A stretch of 64,000 bases of DNA from Litoditis marina (lineage: Eukaryota; Nematoda; Chromadorea; Rhabditida; Rhabditidae), in assembly GCA_964036275.1 (NCBI GenBank), contig OZ038440.1, forward strand, positions 8,593,690-8,657,689. The letters are read 5' to 3'. The translations under genes and the position numbers were made by a program. Positions 51,501-62,071 of the stretch are shown one piece after another. The stretch's first letter is position 1, and the number at the start of each line of letters is the position of its first letter. The notes below the pieces were generated by a model, which was given only the letters and a program-made list of their open reading frames with translations, had not been told where the DNA came from and made no database searches.

Positions 51501-52350
51501 ATGCTTTGAGAAATTGAAAAAAGACGATGAGAAAAATTTGTATTCCCACCTCACCTGTGCAACAGACACCGATCAGGTTGGTACATGTTATTTTCGAAAG
51601 AAAAAAAACTGTTGATAAAAATTTGGTACAGAGACCATAGCATCTATCTAAAATACCGTGATTTATCGAATCACAATGGTAAAAGTATGGAGTTGAACTG
51701 TCCTTCAAAATAAGGCACTTCTGAACTCGGTGTATTTTTCTCTACCTCTCTATTTTTTTCTGCAAAACCAGTTTCCTCGTTACGTAATCGGTTTCTCAAC
51801 ACTGGTACTTAGTCGAAATTACATCAATTAGGCAAATAGGTTGTACTTACTGATATAATAATAGGTATTAGCGGCTCACAGACCACACAAACTTTGTAAA
51901 AACCCGGAAATCAGTGCCTGCGGAATAGACTTAGGTAGCATAATGAAAAATTGAGATGAAAGTTCATAACAAGTAAGTTATCGGGAAAACGAACCATTAC
52001 GAATTATGTAGTTAAAGAAGGACGATTATGTGGACCAATCCCGTTACATCGGTCCTTTAAACTGCAATTGAAAAATATATTGCGGTTTAAAGGACTGAAG
52101 CGTTGCGATTGGACCACATAATCGTCCTTCTTTAAAGAGTGAAAACGTTTATCTGCTGAATCGCTGTTTTGTAATCGATAAGTGTGTGAATTTTAATATT
52201 GAAACTCTCTCGCCTATTTTTAGTAAGCCACAAGTATACATTTCGAAAAAGTTTAATTTCAACTCGAAATCTTTCCAGGTCCAACTTGTTCTAAACAATG
52301 CCACGGACATGATCATATCGGAGAACTTTAAACAAACTGGGGTTATGTAA
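45585..52350 (+). CDS. Heterotrimeric G-protein alpha subunit (G-alpha 2)
   Basis: Exons 45585-45705, 46156-46198, 46615-46685, 47163-47230, 48057-48134, 49365-49462, 49704-49832, 50023-50152, 50680-50748, 50959-51043, 51461-51576, 52279-52350 (TAA). All phases agree; 359 residues. MGVCGS gives Gly2 for myristoylation and Cys4 for palmitoylation. Boxes: [16 protein letters not shown] (switch I Arg), [16 protein letters not shown] (fully canonical switch II), LFLNKKDLF (NKxD) and TCATDT. The C-terminus ends KQTGVM, with no Cys at -4, so ADP-ribosylation by pertussis toxin is not expected. The helical domain is ordinary in length. The 43-, 129- and 130-base exons have the same lengths and places as in G-alpha 1, so the two share ancestry, but protein similarity is modest and G-alpha 2 is closer to canonical sequence. 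Introns carry a MITE C, a MITE B and a 908-bp palindrome. Family role: GTP-switch relay at the inner plasma membrane. Confidence 0.96.
46778..46961. mobile_element. MITE family C, best-preserved copy
   Basis: Ends GGTGGCGTAGCAATCCCTC and GGACGATTTGCTACGCCGCC are inverted repeats. The inside is rich in CTCATGAG words. It lies in the G-alpha 2 intron 46686-47162. Confidence 0.8.
48442..49349. mobile_element. 908-bp palindromic foldback element
   Basis: Two arms of about 400 bases (48442-48844 and 48945-49349) are near-perfect reverse complements around a 100-base spacer. From the ends inward: TGGGCCTGGATCTC, about 150 bases of minisatellite built on TTGTCCAATTG, an A/T-rich stretch, then a unique part with GGGGGTCATTTTACGCG and CGCGCAAAACGTGCACGCGA. 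There are no convincing open frames apart from minisatellite translations. It sits in G-alpha 2 intron 5, and its right end is 15 bases from exon 6. Confidence 0.92.
52012..52135. mobile_element. MITE family B, copy 3
   Basis: The most symmetric copy (TTAAAGAAGGACGATTATGT ... ACATAATCGTCCTTCTTTAA), in the last G-alpha 2 intron. Confidence 0.9.
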
Positions 52351-53529
52351 AATGTTTTTAAATGATATAATGAACAATTTGTCTATTTCATGTGGTTCGA
52401 TTTTTTTATAAAAAAAACAATGTAAGATAAACATAACCTAATTGAATAATTTTGAAGCTACGGAGATGTCCCTGAAGCAAACAGGATGGACTCTTTCCAA
52501 AGCAAGCGTATACGACGTATGAACTGACTATCCCGCTGTGTTTGTAGTGTGATTCCGTTGTCTTTCGGGTATTCGTGTATTGTAGATTGTAACAATTTCA
52601 AAGTACCAAAGCAACATACATGGATGAACGTGAACCGTAACATCTATTATGAAGGGTTATAGGGAAAATTGTACAATTGCCCCCCCCCCCCTCACCTTAA
52701 GTCCCCCCCCCCCCCCCCCGTAGTACTATCACCCCCCTCCCAATACGATTCCCTATAGAGAGGGGGGGGGGGGTGATAGTAAATGGGGGGGGGGTGATTG
52801 TAAATGGGGGGTAATTGTACAATGTCGACGTTTAACAATCACCCCCCACAATACAAAATGGGGGGTAATAGTACAACCCCGGACCTGTTTAACAATCGCC
52901 CCCCACTCAATCCAAACCTGCTGTAAAGAAGGACGTTGTACAATCACCCCCCTCGGGGTGGGGGGTGATTGTACTACGGGTCGGATTTCAACCTATTTCG
53001 GCTCAAGGGGGGGGGGGACGATTGAACAATAAACCCGGGTTATATTACCCTATTATGTTTAAAGAGACCATTCTCTCTAACTTTGACCTTCGAGCTAACA
53101 GTTCCATCATATAGCTCGAAAACCTGATAAGGAACTTTTGCAGGTTCATCTTGCTCTGTTTTCTCATAAAAACGATATACGTAATGTACACCGCAAACGA
53201 GTTACGTACAAAAAATTGAGAAAATACTGATAGAAATACAAAAACTTGTTAAATACGTCTTAAAGCCTATCAAGATAAGAAAAATGAGTGTAAAAGTCAA
53301 ATTCATTGAAATACTAATTAACCATGATGGATAGCGTCACGGGGAAACGGGGAAGAGTTTGGGTATGTATTTAACGGAATTCGGCATTTTTTTCTCATTT
53401 TTAAGGTTGTTGATGACTATTGAAACACAATTAGAGGATTAGAGGGAAATGGTCTCTTTAAAGCTAGTTGGGTTACAAAAATCTTTTGATACGCAACTAT
53501 TACACAGCTTGCTACACACAAAAAGCTGA
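52351..53529. other. Intergenic between convergent G-alpha 2 and four-span gene A
   Basis: ATAATGAA about 15 bases after the G-alpha 2 stop could serve as a variant poly(A) signal. The poly-G/C element takes up 52653-53052. The rest has no gene features. Confidence 0.6.
52653..53052. mobile_element. Poly-G/C foldback element, full copy
   Basis: It starts AGGGTTATAGGGAAAATTG and ends CCGGGTTATATTACCCTA, imperfect inverted ends. Between them lie at least ten runs of 6-17 C or G. On one side the runs are C, on the other G, and they are joined by recurring words such as TGATTGTACAA and TGATAGTAAAT. A piece of the left end recurs at 2434-2478 and a related element stands at 63478-63843. Confidence 0.75.
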
Positions 53530-56500
53530 TCAATGTTTTATTTTGGGTAAAAGTGCAATAATGATGTGAATGCCAACAATGATGAGATGGATTGGCTGTA
53601 TTGCGAGTACAATTATTGATCCAGTATCGAAATCGTGGTCCAATGCCATAATTGTCATGTTGGCGGCTAGCAGAAGGGCCCGCAGGAGATGAGCAAACAA
53701 CATCTGCAAGTGAATACACGTGAGAAACACGTGATGGACGGGTCAATGTTCTGAACATTATCGCAAAAATGTGGTCAGTGTATATTTTATTAAAATAAAA
53801 TCTCAATGTACTGAATCATAATTCAAAAACTAAATAGTTTGCATTCATTTTCGATTCATTTATCGTCGAACACCAGTGATATTTGTAACTTTGAAGAACT
53901 TCAATGAGAGATTCACTTATTTCTGGGTTTCTCTGGAAATCCAAACTCACTATGAATCTCCAGTTGTAGGCAATATAATGTGTCTTTGCTACCGTCTCAG
54001 ATGGAGCTTTGCTTGTGCTGACATGAACTCGGAAGACCTAAAAAGTGTGAACTTTATCCACTAGTATAAATTCTCTATGTTAAGGAGAAGTTTTGCACTC
54101 TATGTTAGGGAGAATTTGCGCTCTATGTTAGAAGGGAGTTCCGCGCTCTATGTTGGGAAGAACTTCCGCGCCCCATGTTAAGAAAAACTTCCGCGCTCTA
54201 TGTTAGGGAGAAATTTTGCGCTCTGTGCTAGGGAATAGTTCCGCGCTCTATGTTAGGGAGAACTTCCGCGCCCCATGTTAAGAAAAACTTCCGCGCTCTA
54301 TGTTAGGGAGAAATTTTGCGCTCTGTGCTAGGGAATAGTTCCGCGCTCTATGTTAGGGAGAACTTCCGCGCTCTATGTTAGGGAGAACTCCCGCGCCCCA
54401 TGTTAAGAAAAACTTCCGCGCTCTATGTTAAGGAGAAGTTTTGCACTCTGTGTTAGGGAGAAATTGCGCTCTATGTTAGAAGGGAGTTCCGCGCTCTATG
54501 TTGGGAAGAACTTCCACGCCCCATGTTAAGAAAAACTTCCGCGCTCTATGTTAGGGAGAAATTTTGCGCTCTATGTTAGGGAGAACTCCCGCGCCCCATG
54601 TTAAGAAAAACTTTTGCGCTCTATGTTAAGGGGAACTCCCGCGCTCTTTGTTAGGGAATAGTTCGGCGCTCTATGTTAGGGAGAACTTCCGCGCTCTATG
54701 TTAGGGAGAACTTCCGCGCTCTATGTTAGGGAGAACTCCCGCGCCCCATGTTAAGAAAAACTTTTGCGCTCTATGTTAAGGGGAACTCCCGCGCTCTTTG
54801 TTAGGGAAAAATTTCGCGCTCCGTGTTAAGGAGAACTCTGGCGCCCCCGGATTAAGAAAAACTTCCGCGCTCCATGTTAGGGAGAACTCCCGCGCCAAAT
54901 GTCAAGAAAAACTTCCGCGCTTTATGTTAAGGAGAACTCCCGCGCTCTATGGTAGGGAGAAATTTCGTGCTCTATGTTAGAAAAACTCCCGCGCCCCATG
55001 TAAAGAAAAAAATTTGCGCTCTATGTTAAGGGGAACTCCCGCGCTCTATGTTAGGGAGAACTACCGCGCTCTATGTTAAGGAGAACTCTGGCGCCCCCGA
55101 TTGAGAAAAACTTCCGCGCTCTATGTTAGGGAGAACTCCCGCGCCCCATGTTAAGAACAACTTCCGCGCTCTATGTTAGGGAGAACTCCCGCGCTCTATG
55201 TTAGGGAGAAATTTCGCGCTTTATGTTAAGGGGAACTTCCGTGCTCTATGTTAAAAAAACCCCCGCGCGTTATGTTAAGGAGAGGTTTCGCGCTCTATGA
55301 TAGGGAGAACTTCCATGTCCTGTGTTCAGAAAAGAAGGCCAGGAAGCTCCCGCCAGCCTAGGCTCAAACAAGGGAGGAGGAGGCGGCTTTAGCCGCCGGC
55401 GCCCTCCCTTGTTCAACTCATAAGACAATATTGTTTCCCTGACTTCTCATTCATTTCAGGGTAGATTTTTATCAAAGCAGTACATGTAGTGCATGGAACG
55501 TGCACAAACATCAGAAACCGGGCATTTTACTGTTGCACGCTCTCAATCTCTGAGTACGTTTGCTATAGCATCTCAATACCTTTATCCCATACTGTGTCTC
55601 TCGCTTTTCGCGCTGTTTGGTGACACTCGTTATCGCGACAAAAGTTTCCACTAGTCGCATAACAATATAAATAAGTTATGGACAGCTTGTTTTATTTATG
55701 AATATTTACCTCGAAGATAAGTGTGGTAGCTGCGAGTATCAAAATGAGAGCCAGATTGACGTAGGCGATCATTTGCGGTATATCCGGGTTGTCTGCTGTC
55801 ACCCACACACCGATGGAAGCAATGGAAAACACCTGAAAATTTATAAAGTTTTATAAAGTATTTCATACTTTCTCTTCTATTTCGATGAGATGGAGTGCAT
55901 ATGTGAAAAATCGCGAGTCGATTCGGCCCGAGTGAAAAAAGGCACCTTTTCGGCCCGACAATTTTGAGCCGATATCACCCGAATTGGGCCGAATCGACTG
56001 GCGACTTTTCACCTGAGTGTCACAAGAGAACACAATCCACATGAGAACAGGTTGATTGAGTAACCGAACTTTTCAAAGCCTACTGTAGGAGTCCACTTGC
56101 GAATGAAAAATACTATACTATCAGGGTTACTTGAAATTTAGTCATGGGTTTGGCTAATTGCCTGGAGTGAATAATGTGGCCAACGAACCGCTTCTATGCA
56201 CAAAAATGTTATTGGGAACGTCGGACGTCTTAGCAAGTGCTCTCCCCTAACTTTTGTGACTTGTCGACCTTCACCCAGTAGTGGTGCATTGTCGTTCACA
56301 ACCGGTGCTGAAATTTTCTAAATTGACGTGAAACGATACTCAGTGACAACGGTGTTAAAATCAGGCAGTGCGCGTCTCTGTGACATGACACCGTAGCAAA
56401 GCATTATGAAGTTGTGTTTTTGAGTTGACCCAAGACGTGGTCATCTACACTATGCGTGAATATAAAAAAATCAGAATTTGATTAGCTCCTCGAACAGGTG

Positions 56501-57380
56501 GAACTCACAACTTGCATGACTTCGTTAAGGTTCATGTACACTCTGTGCAGGATTAGGCTACACTTCACGAAATTGACCTGCTTGCGTGAGAATTAGTTCA
56601 AAAGTCGATTTATCGCATTAATTGGATCGATGAACTCAGATTGAAAAATATTGTTTGAAAAAATGAAGTTTCACCTTCAGCTCTTTCAGTGCCTAAATCC
56701 TTTCCACCTACATCTGCTCGGAATTTTGTTAGTCCCCATTGTGTCTGAATTGAGAACAATAATGCAACGGGAGACCGGAACACAACTTGAGCAGAGGTTT
56801 CGTTTCGGGCTGATTTTAACTGTATTGAGATCAGAGAGCATAAATAACTCGTATATTAGTTTGATCTGTCCACGTGACATTCAGATGAGAATGCCGCGCG
56901 ACATGCAACGCGTCCAATCAAAAGTAGGATACAGCAGCTTTACCTTTACGAGAAACCATGTTGCTCTCCGGTCTCCTTTAATCACAACTAGAACATAGCT
57001 ATCATATTGTTTGTATGAAGAGCTCCTCATGGCATACAGAAGACGAATGGTATGCCCACAAAAAATGAAATGGTGTTTGCATTGCTTGCTGTAGCAATAA
57101 GTTTCACGAAGCAGTCTTCGTGAAAGTTTTCTTTATTAGAAAAGTCAACGTTCTCTGAGCAATTGAGTGTGTGGTGCCCACACGATAAACTAAAAGTCGT
57201 TATTTCGTATCTATCCATGCTAATCGACAATATAGATTCAACTCACCTTGTCAAAACCATCATCCTGAAGTATCGTAGTGTCGAATCCTCCCGTTGTACT
57301 TCTTGATTTTGAGTCAATTTTTGAGTCAATTCTCGAGTCATGCACCGACTGGCGTTGTCGAGATTTGGGCGGACTCAAAC
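53530..57380 (-). CDS. Four-span membrane protein A (tandem paralog)
   Basis: Supported exons in transcript order: 57380-57247, 56307-56189, 55832-55710, 53703-53530 (TGA). The last three join in phase 0. Between 57247 and 56307 one short exon of length 3n+1 is needed and not resolved, and the true start is unknown. The N-terminal exon (GLSPPKSRQRQSVHDSR) is Ser/Arg-rich and probably cytosolic. Then LLGE and RGEHLLRRP lead into four hydrophobic segments: FPITFLCIEAVFSIASIGVW, YVNLALILILAATTLIF, LLRALLLAANMTIMAL and the pair-like IIVLAIQPIHLIIVGIHIII. It ends LLPKIKH. No known family is recognised; the plan (four spans, short acidic loops TADNPD and DHDFD) fits a small nematode membrane protein. 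Its last intron contains the 1.2-kb minisatellite. Exon lengths 119, 123 and 174 equal those of paralog B. Confidence 0.75.
53704..54072. other. Start of the last intron of four-span gene A
   Basis: Intron sequence between the last exon and the minisatellite; nothing else is recognised. An open frame at 53876-54064 on the plus strand has no support. Confidence 0.5.
54073..55315. repeat. 1.2-kb minisatellite, about 25-bp unit
   Basis: About fifty units of the type CGCGCTCTATGTTAGGGAGA plus ACTTC, with common variants (GCGCCCCATGTTAAGAAAAA, AGAAATTTTG, AGAACTCCC). Blocks of several units are themselves repeated (for example 54120-54230 against 54230-54345), which shows higher-order duplication. 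It lies inside the last intron of gene A. Confidence 0.95.
55902..56013. repeat. Foldback element of GTCGATTCGGCCC type
   Basis: The arms GTGAAAAATCGCGAGTCGAT and TCGACTGGCGACTTTTCAC pair through TTCGGCCC/GGGCCGAA, with an internal GGCACCTTTTCGGCCCGA. About 112 bp, non-coding, in an intron of gene A. Confidence 0.85.
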
Positions 57381-57782
57381 CTTAAAAAAATCGTGAATCA
57401 AAATTCATCATTCCTATTTGCCTTTTGGATAAAATGGAGCGCTATTCTGAGCTCCAGTGTATACGGGTTTTCCCAAGACCATAATTATTGTTTCTGTGGA
57501 AAAAATTTATCCAAGACGTAATAAAGGCTAATCTTCAATTGTTACAACGGATTTGCATCACATGAAGATTCCTTGTCTCGCACTACGAGAAAAAAATTTC
57601 CACAAAATTAAAACTGAATTCACCTTTTTTCATATTGTCTCTGTCAGTATTTTAGAATGAGTAAGCAGATGAGAGCTACCTGTAAAGTGGAACTGATTAA
57701 ATCTAACCATAATATCTTTGTGGTAGAAAACAAGACACTTTCAAGTTACCTGAAATGCCCCAAAATATATATTTCAACCAAC

Positions 57783-57958
57783 CTTTCTCGCTTTCCGATT
57801 AAAAAAATGGTCAGTTCGTTAGCAGCCACCGATTTCAAGAAAACGATGGCAGAAAGTGGAGGTCCTGTCTTTTCAAACGCGAAGTACGTGAAACCTCCAT
57901 CCAGTTGGTTGCAAGCTTTCTTGCCAGTTTCCGTGTTCTTCGTCAGAATCGTGAAACT
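57783..57958 (-). CDS. Orphan candidate exon
   Basis: A 176-base open segment bounded by an AACCTCAG acceptor and a GTTGGTTG donor encodes a plausible mixed sequence (SFTILTKNTETGKKACNQL, GGFTYFAFEKTGPPLSAIVF, FLIGKRER). It could be an upstream exon of four-span gene A or part of a small separate gene. Neither neighbour could be joined in phase, and the donor is weak. Confidence 0.3.
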
Positions 57959-58449
57959 CTGAGGTTGATATTTTTCTCCAATTTCGTGTTTTGTCCGAAT
58001 TGTTTTTCTTATTTGTCCATTATTGGGTGGGCAAATATTCACATTTCATGTGAACGCAAGTTTCACGATTGCGAAGAAGTTTTCATCAGGGTTTTCCGGA
58101 ACAAAGATCAATATCAGTAAACCACGATGTAGTTTTAGTTTGTTGGAGTTTGGACTCAAGCTCCAACGTGTCTTACCAATGAGTGTTTGAATGATCAGCA
58201 TGTGATCATTCAAAGGTTTACGCAGATCTACAAGTTATTCTATTCACAGAGAACAAACATGTGGATTTTGTCGTCTCACATCAAGTTTTTTTCTGATTGG
58301 ATTAGTATACTTGAAGCCAAATTGTTTTCTACAAGATCGAAAATTAACGGACAGTTTGACATTAACCTATGTTCATTATGACCGACAAGTTTTTGAGCTC
58401 GCTGGTGCGACGAACAACACTCAACTATATATGGTCTAAGTATCACGTA

Positions 58450-61400
58450 TTAATGTTTTATTTTGGGTAAAAGTGCAATAATGATGTGAATGCCAGCAAT
58501 GATGAGATGGATTGGCTGTATTGCGAGTACAATTATTGATCCAGTATCGAAATCGTGGTCCAATGCCATAATTGTCATGTTGGCGGCTAGCAGAAGGGCC
58601 CGCAGGAGATGAGCAAACAACATCTGCAAGTGATAACACGTGAGTAGAACATAATAAAAGCCGTAAATATACGTGCAAATCTGAGAAATAAACGTTTGTG
58701 AACACACGTGAGCAAAACGTAAATTTAAATTTGAACAGAACGTTCTCACAGAAGTTGGAAGAAGTGAAATTACAACTTCTAACTTATTCTACCGAAGAGA
58801 AGGTTTATACGAAAAAAATCATGTACTTAGTCACTAGAGAATCGGTAATTTTCTTTATTTCAGCTTCTCAGACTCGTACAAACTCAACCAAAAATCTCCA
58901 GCGGTATGCAATGAAGTGTGTTCTGCCATTGGTTCCCGAGAAGCCCTTCGTTTTACTTACATGAACACGTGAGAACTGAAAAACGAAAAAAAGTTTTAAA
59001 TGACGGGAAAACTTAACAAGTGCTTATTTAGACAAATATTTTCGTGTCCGCCTGAGAAAACGAAAGAGATGTTTCACTTGTCAGTTCCCAAAAATGGTTC
59101 TACCAAATGAACTTTATCGCAATAGAAAACTTATATAACTACTAAACTTGTCATAAAGTTAGCATTCTGTGTACCTCCAGTACGAGTAACGTTGCAACAT
59201 GGACGAGAATCAGAGATAGATTCAAATATGTGATGAGTTGAGGTAGAAAGGGATTGTCCGCGGCCACCCATGTACCGATAGAAACCACGGAAATAAGCTA
59301 AAAAACATTTTCGTGAATTGGTAATACAAATTAAGTCCAATGTGCATATAAATAAAACAGCATTTATGTAAGATAATAGATGGAGTTCTGCTTTACGAAA
59401 CGGAATATGCCTTCCCTTCAATCCTGAATGCGTGAGACCTCGCATTGGGCAGCGGTGCTACTGAACCTGGTGTATCGTATTTCATAACCCAATTTTGATC
59501 CCTATGCGTTTTGAAAATTAGCTGTTTACTTTTGAGTTTAGCACACATACTAACGCTAGCAGGCCTTTTTTGCACGTGGCCACACGTTTAAAAACAAACA
59601 CATTCACGAGTAACACCTGACCAGTTCAGCACACAGTAAGACAATTATAGTTTTTGGACGTCTCAGAAGCATCTCTCCCCTTGTTAACGTGGTTTTCTGA
59701 TTTTCACCCAACAATGGAGACGCTTCATTCACGATTGCCGCTGAAAAATAAAAATCACTATTTCGTATTAGAAGAGGTAGTTGGTGACGTAGATAGGTGT
59801 AGTCACTAGGGTTGTTGATCGATCCCGAACAATCAATCTATTTTCAGTTCGTATGAATTCCGATTTCAATACACACCGTAAAAATACAGTACATCCTGCA
59901 AACGGCCTAAAACAATTTCCCCCTCTCCAATATCTACTTTCGAAGCCGATCCGTGGCCGTATCCACCAACATTGTTTCCTCTCCCGGGAGCGTTTCTAGG
60001 CTTCCGGGATAGCAAATTTGGTTAAAATTTTGGCTCCCGGGAGCCAAAAACGTTCTCGGGAGAGGGAAAAATTATTGGTGGATACGGCCACCGGATTCCT
60101 TTTATAGTTCGTTTCAACCATCGATAGCAGCCAGTTACAGTAGGGTTTAGTGGGCGGAGTCAATTGTGTTGGAAAGTTTCCAACAGCGATCAGACTAATC
60201 GAAACTGTGCACCAGCTGGGTATGGAACTCAGCTGTGATGGCTGGTGCGGCGCCCACAAGCAGCCGGCCATCTGAACATGCGAACTAAAGACAGTAATAT
60301 CCAACCATCTTTTCTGGCCGTTTTTCAATGCCTATTTTATCGCACAAAAACTTGTTTAAATTACTCCCCGATCATGCGGCAATCTTTTGAAAACAAAAAA
60401 GTCGCAAAAATCCTGAAATAACCAGTTTTCGAATTTTTATTTGCAATGAAAAGACTGGCAAGCTGCCAGATCAATCGCCTGCAACTCCTCAGAACGATTG
60501 GCGCCAATTTTCTTCGATTGGCCAGCTACAAAAGCGAGAGAGTGTGAAGGTCAATGAGGCCGCAGACATCTGCGTCTCTCTGACCTGCACACTCTCTCGC
60601 TCAGCCAATAAAAAAGTGGCTGGCCAATTGGCTGGGAATTGTCTGAGTCTCAGAACGATTGGCGCCAATTTACTGCGATTGGCCAGCTACAAAAACGAGA
60701 GAGCATGCAGGTCAATGACCCGCAGACAGGCTAAGACAATCTGCGTCTCTCTGACCTGCACACTCTCTCGTTCAGCCAATAAAAAGTGACCAGCCAATTG
60801 GCTGGGAATTGTCTGAGTGTAGGGTGCGCTCGGCCAGCATGGCTGACTGCTGTCGATGGGTGAAACGAACTACACTCCACTCAACAAAAGTCATTTCTGT
60901 TCATTTCATGAAAATAACAGATGTGATTGGATTGGATTGTGATGAAAACGCATGCGTATACCTGTTGCAGCCAGTTTGTTTTGTTTATCGGCCTGTGCTT
61001 CTATAGCATAAATACTAGCCTCCCATTGCGTCTGGAAAATACTTTTCATCTATTCTTTTCCTCCAGCCAAATTTGTTATTTCTTGAACGAATATGTACTT
61101 CATTCGGTCATTCTTCCCGACAAGAACAAATATGTTAGTCTTTACTTCATCAATAACTACAGTTATATTACTTTTTTGAGTTCTTATCTGAATGTATGGC
61201 TGAAACGATAGCCCGTCTGCGTCTCTTCGATCTGCACTATCTCTCATCTACTGACAGGTGATCAAGAACTGCTCGCACTGTTCAATTGACTCGAACCTTG
61301 ACTGTCTTTGTGGGGGAAATAAACCTTATACCTTGTCGTACTCTTCGTAATCAGAAGAGACTGAAGATTTGAATTTGGTTTTACTCCGTGATTTCGAGCT

Positions 61401-62071
61401 TTTACATCGAGCACGTGGAGGACTCAAACCTACAAATGAATAACGTAGAAAGAAGGTTGGAAGAGGGTAGAAAGACATGGCATTGAAGTTCCACTTTTCA
61501 CCCACTCATATTGTAGAGAAAGTTCGAGAATGTATAGATGGGATTAACCCTGCGACCAAAAATAATAGTCCAACACTCACACTGCAGTCATGATGATTGT
61601 TGGGAGCTAAATCAAAAACTACGGTATGGAATTCCTTTTTCCAATTGTTTGATATTTAAAAGTACCTTCTTTTAATTTTTTGATGTCACTCATGGTTGAT
61701 AACTGTGTAGGACAAGTTCTTCCGAAACTAGCTTCCTAAAATATTGAAATGCATCAAGATGTAAAAATTCCTTTATTGTTAAAGATTTAGTTTTTAACTT
61801 ACATTTGCTCGTTTGCTAGTTTGTGGAGTAGAAGAAGAACCTTCTGAAATCAAGTATACTCTGCCAATAAATTCAGTTAATCGTATTTGTATTTTATATA
61901 TTCTCCTTTTTATAGTTAAGTTTAATTGATGAAAAGCCAAGTAATATAATGAAAATCAATACCTTGTCTAACTTTTGATTGTTTAAGAGTTTGTGAGTTT
62001 GAATTCGATCGAGGTGGCGATAATTGAGCCATTCCTTGGGGAGATAAAATAGAAAATGACTGGTTGAGGCT
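58450..62071 (-). CDS. Four-span membrane protein B (tandem paralog)
   Basis: Supported exons in transcript order: 62071-61963, 61843-61803, 61735-61666, 61606-61583, 61429-61332, 59740-59622, 59297-59175, 58623-58450 (TAA). Phases agree except for one missing exon of length 3n+1 between 61332 and 59740; a 19-base candidate stands near 59880-59900 (minus strand, TTTGCAG acceptor). The 5' end may extend further, and an ATG at 62032 is a possible start. The N-terminal region is Ser/Gln/Pro-rich (QLSPPRSNSNSQTLKQSK, GSSSTPQTSKR, LSPPRARCKSSKSRSK). The membrane part repeats the plan of gene A: TIIVLLCAELLISVVSIGTW, YLNLSLILVHVATLLVLE, then a last exon differing from A at a single residue (Ala for Val). 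No enzyme motif is visible, so the function is unknown. Confidence 0.72.
59950..60094. repeat. Foldback element (GGCCGTAT type), copy 2
   Basis: Ends TCCGTGGCCGTATCCACCAA and TTGGTGGATACGGCCACCGG are inverted; inner arms share CTCTCCCGGGAG / CTCGGGAGAGG and GGCTCCCGGGAGCC. It lies in an intron of four-span gene B. Terminal GGCCGTAT is the same as in the 22568-22697 element, but the interiors differ. Confidence 0.85.
60120..60275. ncRNA. Candidate structured RNA or structured repeat
   Basis: GTGGGCG (about 60148) can pair with CGCCCAC (about 60250). The enclosed sequence forms two further hairpins, GTTGGAAA-G-TTTCCAAC and GCACCAGC...GCTGGTGC, the latter with an inner AGCTG/CAGCT pair. This gives a three-way junction. 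No known RNA family (tRNA, 5S, U1-U6, SL, SRP) is recognised. It lies in the large intron of four-span gene B and could equally be part of a repeat. Confidence 0.35.
60490..60823. repeat. Tandem pair of self-complementary units
   Basis: Units 60490-60650 and 60651-60823 both begin CAGAACGATTGGCGCCAATT and end GCTGGGAATTGTCTGAGT. Each also contains an internal inverted repeat (CGAGAGAG ... CTCTCTCG, AGGTCA ... TGACCT, TTGGCCAG ... CTGGCCAA). The open frame across them is a by-product. They lie in the gene B intron. Confidence 0.85.

Noticed and set aside
45585..52350. Operon of G-alpha 2 with neighbouring genes
   Set aside because: The next gene downstream is on the other strand and the previous one is several kilobases away.
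54798..54980. 60-residue open frame in the minisatellite
   Set aside because: It is simply the translation of the 25-base repeat; the period moves the frame and no start or splice context supports it.
54073..55315. TTAGGG words as an internal telomere tract
   Set aside because: They occur once per 25-base unit, not in tandem, and nematode telomeres use TTAGGC.
54073..55315. CRISPR-like array
   Set aside because: Units are contiguous with no unique spacers, and the DNA is eukaryotic.
60544..60789. 81-residue frame with a repeated ICVSLTCTLSRSANKK
   Set aside because: It is the translation of the tandem palindromic units at 60490-60823.
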